Assembly: GCA_010094045.1 (NCBI GenBank)
Contig: ML986605.1
Span: 18,748 to 82,747 of the forward strand
Reading direction: 5' to 3'
Source: Lojkania enalia
Lineage: Eukaryota > Ascomycota > Dothideomycetes > Pleosporales
DNA: 64,000 nt
Shown: piece by piece, positions 59,242 through 64,000 of the stretch
How the letters are laid out: each line of letters starts with the position of its first letter
Position numbering within the stretch: the stretch's first letter is position 1
Translations under genes and position numbers: made by a program
The notes under the pieces: generated by a model
Seen by the model: the letters and a program-made list of their open reading frames with translations, nothing else
Told to the model about the DNA's origin: nothing
Databases searched by the model: none

Positions 59242-60564
59242 TAGTAGTATTAGTATACGAAGCTTTATATTAAGCTTTAAAAGTACTACTTCTAAATTAA
59301 ATAAAACTAGACCAGCTCTTTAAAAGCTTATATAGATATTATCCTTTATAATTAATATATTAAAAGTAGCTTTAAAGGCTAGAAAGAACTTAAGTTTTAT
59401 AATATAATTAATATAATTATATACTAAAACTAAGATCTAATTTCTATATATATACTTTAATAGTAAGAAGTAGTTTATATCTAATAGCTATAATAGGTAT
59501 AATAAATAAGCTAGTATATAGAGTAGAATAATACTCTATTTCTTATAGAGTTTCTAGAAATTAAGTAAATTATAGCTGTTATAGCTATTAAAGATTAGTA
59601 GTTAATACGCGTCTATTATATAATCTCTTATATACTTATAAAAGTACTTTAACTACTTAATATCGAGTTTATTTATTATCTAGCTATTTTTACTAACTAT
59701 AATAGTCTAGTTCTTAGGTATATTATTACCTTTATACTAGGTAGAGAGATAGTAGTAACTAGTAATAATAATAAAGAGTGGGAGTATTTAGCTAGTAGTA
59801 ATAATCTTCTAAATTACTAAAACCTATTTATAATTATCTAATTAAATTACCTTTAATTAATTATATCTCTTTATACCTATAATAACTAGTTATAATAAAA
59901 TAATATCTATTTAAAAACTAGATTTATTAAAGATATATATATTTTTATTTATAATATTATACTTTTTTTTAGTATATTATATAAGCTTAAACTAGCTTTT
60001 AATTACTTTAGAATCTTTATATAGAGTTTTCTAGTAATTATAAAGCTAATTTAGACGTGTTTTAAGTTTAGGAGTACGTCTAATAAAGTTCTTAGACTAA
60101 TATATACTAATCTAGCCTATACTATATTTAGTAAGTAAGCTATTAGCTATATTTTATATAGTAGCTAAAATAGGTATAAATTCTCGCGAATCTAGGCTAA
60201 ATATATATTAAATAATAACCTCCTCTTTAGATTTTATTAGTTTCTTTAAATTAGGCTTATAATTATACGATAAGTAGATTCTAGTATATTATTAGTATAT
60301 AGTTGTTTAAATTATATTAAATATTAAAATAGTATATTTTTTACTATTTATTTAGCCTCTTTTAATAGTTAAGAGGGCTAAATTTACTCAATTTATATTT
60401 TAGACTATATTCTTATTATTTTATTATTATATTATTATTAAAAGCTTAGGTATTATATTTTAGTAATAGAATAGACTACTCGCTTATATAAGCTACTTAC
60501 TTATAAAGTACGTTAGTAATTTTATAAATTAGCTGTAAAAAAGGAAGCTTTTAAAGAAGGAGTT

Positions 60565-60769
60565 TTGTGGTGAGAGGCGAATCTTGTCTTAGGGAGGGAG
60601 ATGAGGAGCTGAACTGGTTGATTGAAGATGGCTAGCGGGCTATATTTATATACATGAAAAAGGGGTATATTAGCTAATATCTAGCATAATATCCGGCGTA
60701 ATATCGACCGTGATATCGTACGTCGATATCTGATACAGCTCGGCAGACTAGCCGAAAATCCCTATAATA
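60565..60769 (-). repeat. 3-prime LTR of Copia 2
   Basis: It starts TGTGGTGAGAGGCGAATCTT on the plus strand and is homologous to the solo LTR, about 20 bp shorter and more RIP-mutated. Confidence 0.88.
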
Positions 60770-60949
60770 TACCCCCTCAGTTTTAACTGTGAAGGAGAAG
60801 CTGCGTTAAAAAAAATGAAGGTAGATACTATACTAAAAGAGGTAAATTATATAGAGTAACTAGTAGTAGAGCTAAATACGCTTGCAGAAATATTAATTTA
60901 ATATGATATAGGGTAAGTTATAATCAATTTTTAATTACCCTCTAAGATT

Positions 60950-63900
60950 CTTGTTAGTAATCGATTTATTTAGCTGATAGAAATTCCTGAGATTCGATTC
61001 TAGCTAAAATATCTTCTATTTTCAGTTGTTTAATAAACCTTTAGTATTATTACAGCTGTAGAACTTTTATAAGGCTATTAGCTAGTATTAGATTTGTTAG
61101 TTGCTAACTAATTGTAAGTCTCTACTCTGCTACTTCTTAATATAGCTAGTGCTGGTATATATCTATATAGTAAAGTTTAGTATTAAAACGCTTAGATAGC
61201 TTATTTACGATATCTACTATTTATTAATTATTGTAAAGTAGTACTAGTTGCGTGTTAATATAGAAGTACAGTAAGGTAAAGGCCTTCTACTACTACTCTA
61301 TTTCTAATCTAGCGACTAATAGTACTAATAATTCTACCTTAGTAGTTGATTTTATAACCGTACGCTAAATTAAGGCTTTCTAATTAATTAGCATCCTAAA
61401 AAGTTAAAATATATAGTTGTAGGAACTTCGACAAGTATTAGAATTATTACTAAAGGCTATATTAGATGTACTATAGAATAGTAATTACTCTATAGGGTTA
61501 ATATAATTAGTATTACTACTCTAGCTGATAGTAGAGGTGTTTTATATATTATTAGCTATTACTATAATTGCTAAGTACTTTATACTAATTAGATATCGCT
61601 ATACCCTTAAGGTAGCGTTAATATAATAATTGCTAGGGTTCTAGAGGTATTATAATAATATCGAGTACGCTCACACGATATTAGAGCGTATAAAAACTAC
61701 AATCTAGGCTAGACAACTAATTAGTTATTAGTAGTAAGATATCCTATCAGAGAATTCCTTAGTAGTAGCTAGCAGTATATTTTTATATAGAGGCGTACTC
61801 AACGCCTTCTTATTAATTGTAATATTAAATCGCGCTGCTACCTTATTAATAAATAAGTCTTATAGTAGCTAGGTCTTATACTACTATATATCGCGTACGA
61901 CTTAAACTCCTAGAAACTAATTTAGATCTCTAAGAGATTGAAGTTTATATTTATTACTTAATTATGATTCAAATTTCTGCTTAATAGAGATATTTAATAG
62001 GTAAACTAGAATTATAATATTATTAATATAAAAAAAGACGATTAGCTTATTATTTGCGTATAAGTAAGATATTCTTAGTACTATTTTAAGGCCTAATTAC
62101 CTTAGAGTCCTATCTAGCTTATAATACCAAAGTTTCGGAGCATCCTTACAGTTATATATAGCTTTCTATAGTTATAGATATTTTCTATACTTATATACGA
62201 AACCTTCTAGTATATAGATATATATTAACCTATCTAATCGGCAGTTAAAGAACGTATTAACGATATTAAACTAGTATATATTAAGTTTAAAATAAGTTGC
62301 AATTAATATTAGAAAGTAAAAGGTTCGTACGGCTAGTATAGTAGTATAGATATCTCCCTATTAAGATTGCAGATTACCGTATACGACTAATCTAGCCATA
62401 AATTTGTATAGGAAACCGTTCTTATTAAATTTATATGCGAATACCTATATTACTAGAAGAATTTTAGTAGAGTCTTAGAAGATTATTACCTTTTACTAGG
62501 TATCTATATCCTCCTACTTCTATAACTCAGTATAATAGGCCTTATAGAAGCTAGTACCGAAAGGGTAATTCTTTAGATCCTTATAGTACTTTAGTTCTAG
62601 TAGAAGCTGATTGCGATGATATTTTCTAATAGTATAAGTTTCCTTTATATAATTTACCGGTATTAGCTTACTATTAGATAGTACTGTAAAGATAGTAAAG
62701 TATAACTAAGGCGGCCTACAGCTATATAGGGACCTGCCTCCCTAGATTATATTATCCCTTAATATTTAGCTACTAATTTCTTTCCTCTGTAGGGTATTAT
62801 TTATTCTTCTTAAGGGTATAGAAGTATAAGGAGGTAACAGTTACTATTCTTATAGTAAATTATCGCCAAACGCAGTATCTTTATTATCTACTAGTAACGC
62901 TATAGAGGTATTCTAATTCCTTAGCGCTAGCGCTGGTATTAATTCTAGTATTAAGAGTCCCTAATTACTAGTAATATCGTCGATTTATTCTTTAAAAATA
63001 GTATTCTCCTACTAATAGGCCTTCTTACTAATTAAATTGCCTGCTGACTTAGTAGGGATATTTTAATTAGGCAGCCGATCCTTATAGATTACTTCTACGA
63101 CTTTAATCGTTTTATTATTACTACTATTAATAGAGCTCTTAATATTATTAATTTAAAAAAGAATCTTTTTTAGGAATTCTTTTAGCGGATATTCCTCCTC
63201 CTTACTAGATATAATATCGCTAAATATAATGTCTCTAGTATTAAGTATCTATTTTAGTTTTAGAATTAGCACTCGGTATATATTTGTACTTCTATATTAT
63301 AAGAGTTTCCCGATTAGTACCTATAATACTAGTTTATTACCTCTTAACAGAGTTTTATCCAAAATATATACTCGCGATCCTATAACTTAAAGGTAAGTAA
63401 GAAACGGTTTATAGCTAAAAACAGCCTTATATAGGGTTTTAAATCGAAGGCTTATAATCGGCGTTCTATTAAGTAGGTATATTGCTGTATAAGCTAATTT
63501 ATTAGCGTATTTATTAGAGATATTACTTTCTATCGCGAGAGCGCGCGCGCGGGTTATAATTTAATACTCTACTTACTCTACTAGACTATTCTACTTAGGC
63601 GTATAAAGCGCGCGAGCTTCAATTATAATTCCTTAATCGAGTAATACTTCTATAAGTTTTAAGAAGCTTAAATCGTTATCTATATAGATATATATAATCT
63701 TTCTTTTATACTATTGTTTAATTTTTACTAACAGTGTTTTAAAGGCTTTTACAAGGGTGGATTTCAACTAATTATATATTATAAATCCCTTATACTACTA
63801 GAACACCTAATTAACTATATAAAATAGGTATCTCTTACTATTATAGTATCTTTTACAGTCCTTCTAAAGTTGTATAATATTAATTACAATTCTCTCGAAT

Positions 63901-64000
63901 AGTTTAGTAGCTAGGTAAAGCTAACTACGCTAGCTAATCTACTATAATAACTTTGCTTATATATATATCTAGTAATCTTACTATACTAGTACTTCCTAAT
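60950..64000 (-). pseudogene. Decayed pol of Copia 2, partial
   Basis: Minus-strand reading. The RNase H end lies at about 60960-61260 (KLYYIDIYQH, RFIKQLKIEDIL), matching the C-terminus of Copia polyproteins. An integrase block lies near 63540-63660 (YTPKQNSLVEQ, the counterpart of YTPEQNGVAER, then ARARAL). Reverse transcriptase lies between and is poorly readable. Stops throughout. The N-terminal part is outside the window. Confidence 0.82.

Larger units (their letters stand above)
34993..60513 (-). mobile_element. Pogo/Fot1-like transposon A, outermost of the nest, split into four parts
   Basis: The element consists of 34993-35468, 43559-43631, 49890-49927 and 59247-60513. Together these are 1854 bp, exactly the length of the uninterrupted copy at 52499-54352. 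The ends read ATATACTTTATAAG on the left and the complement of TTATAAAGTACGT on the right, abutting TA on both sides (34991-34992 and 60514-60515). Three insertions split it: pogo-like copy B after 35468, TRIM-like element D after 43631 and Gypsy element 2 after 49927. The minus strand carries remnants of the transposase, best seen in 59400-60400. It is heavily RIP-mutated and inactive. Confidence 0.88.
60565..64000 (-). mobile_element. Ty1/Copia retrotransposon 2, minus strand, cut by window edge
   Basis: The 3-prime LTR (60565-60769) lies at the left and is preceded, on the minus strand, by the purine tract CTGAGGGGGTA (complement of 60770-60780). The rest is decayed pol read from right to left. 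The 5-prime part lies beyond the window. It is the family of the solo LTR at 27227-27454. Confidence 0.85.

Overview
The window is genomic DNA of a filamentous ascomycete (Pezizomycotina). Three things point there: compact genes with short introns (47-112 nt, GT..AG ends, several with CTAAC/CTAAG-like branch sites), fungal families such as HET-domain, NLR-type nucleoside phosphorylase and 2EXR proteins, and massive C-to-T/G-to-A decay of repeats with CpA-to-TpA bias, which is the mark of repeat-induced point mutation (RIP). The class within Pezizomycotina cannot be fixed from this sequence.

Layout. 1-1.66 kb: remnant of a pogo/Fot1-like DNA transposon. 2.0-19.0 kb: normal-GC housekeeping block with ten gene models: a 2EXR-type protein, a lipid-droplet hydrolase (LDAH family), decapping protein Dcp1, an OCRL-type inositol polyphosphate 5-phosphatase, a short-chain dehydrogenase, a stand-alone glycinamide ribonucleotide synthetase, a hotdog thioesterase, an MFS transporter, mitochondrial ribosomal protein S33 and a Rnt1-like RNase III. 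They form no operon. Several are divergent pairs sharing a promoter region (dcp1/5-phosphatase, dehydrogenase/GAR synthetase, mS33/RNase III). 19-20.7 kb holds no recognisable gene. 20.7-24.15 kb is a heavily RIP-mutated element with CAGGGTTGT ends and an exact 8-bp target duplication (hAT-like). 24.6-26.6 kb is a frameshifted NLR pseudogene (nucleoside phosphorylase plus NB-ARC). 27.2 kb is a solo LTR. 28.1-30.3 kb is an intact HET-domain gene.

From 30.6 kb to the right edge the DNA is an AT-rich, RIP-degraded transposon block. It resolves into a three-level nest. One 1.85-kb pogo-like element (A, 34993-60513) has been split by three independent insertions: a second pogo-like copy (B), itself split by a Ty3/Gypsy chromodomain element; a small TRIM-like LTR element (D), itself split by a Ty1/Copia element; and a second Gypsy element, itself split by a third pogo-like copy (E). 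Removing each insertion plus one copy of its target duplication leaves exactly 1854 bp for A, the same length as the uninterrupted copy E. A 685-base assembly gap (40935-41619) lies in the first Gypsy element. A further Copia element on the minus strand starts at 60565 and runs off the window; the solo LTR at 27.2 kb belongs to its family.

The nonself-recognition type genes (the HET gene and the NLR pseudogene) sit exactly at the border between the gene-rich block and the AT-rich block. None of the genes here forms a clearly new system. The most informative structures are the solved transposon nest, the TRIM-like element with a 14-bp tandem array, an antisense coiled-coil-like reading frame in the second Gypsy element, and a GAR synthetase without the AIR synthetase fusion usual in fungi.
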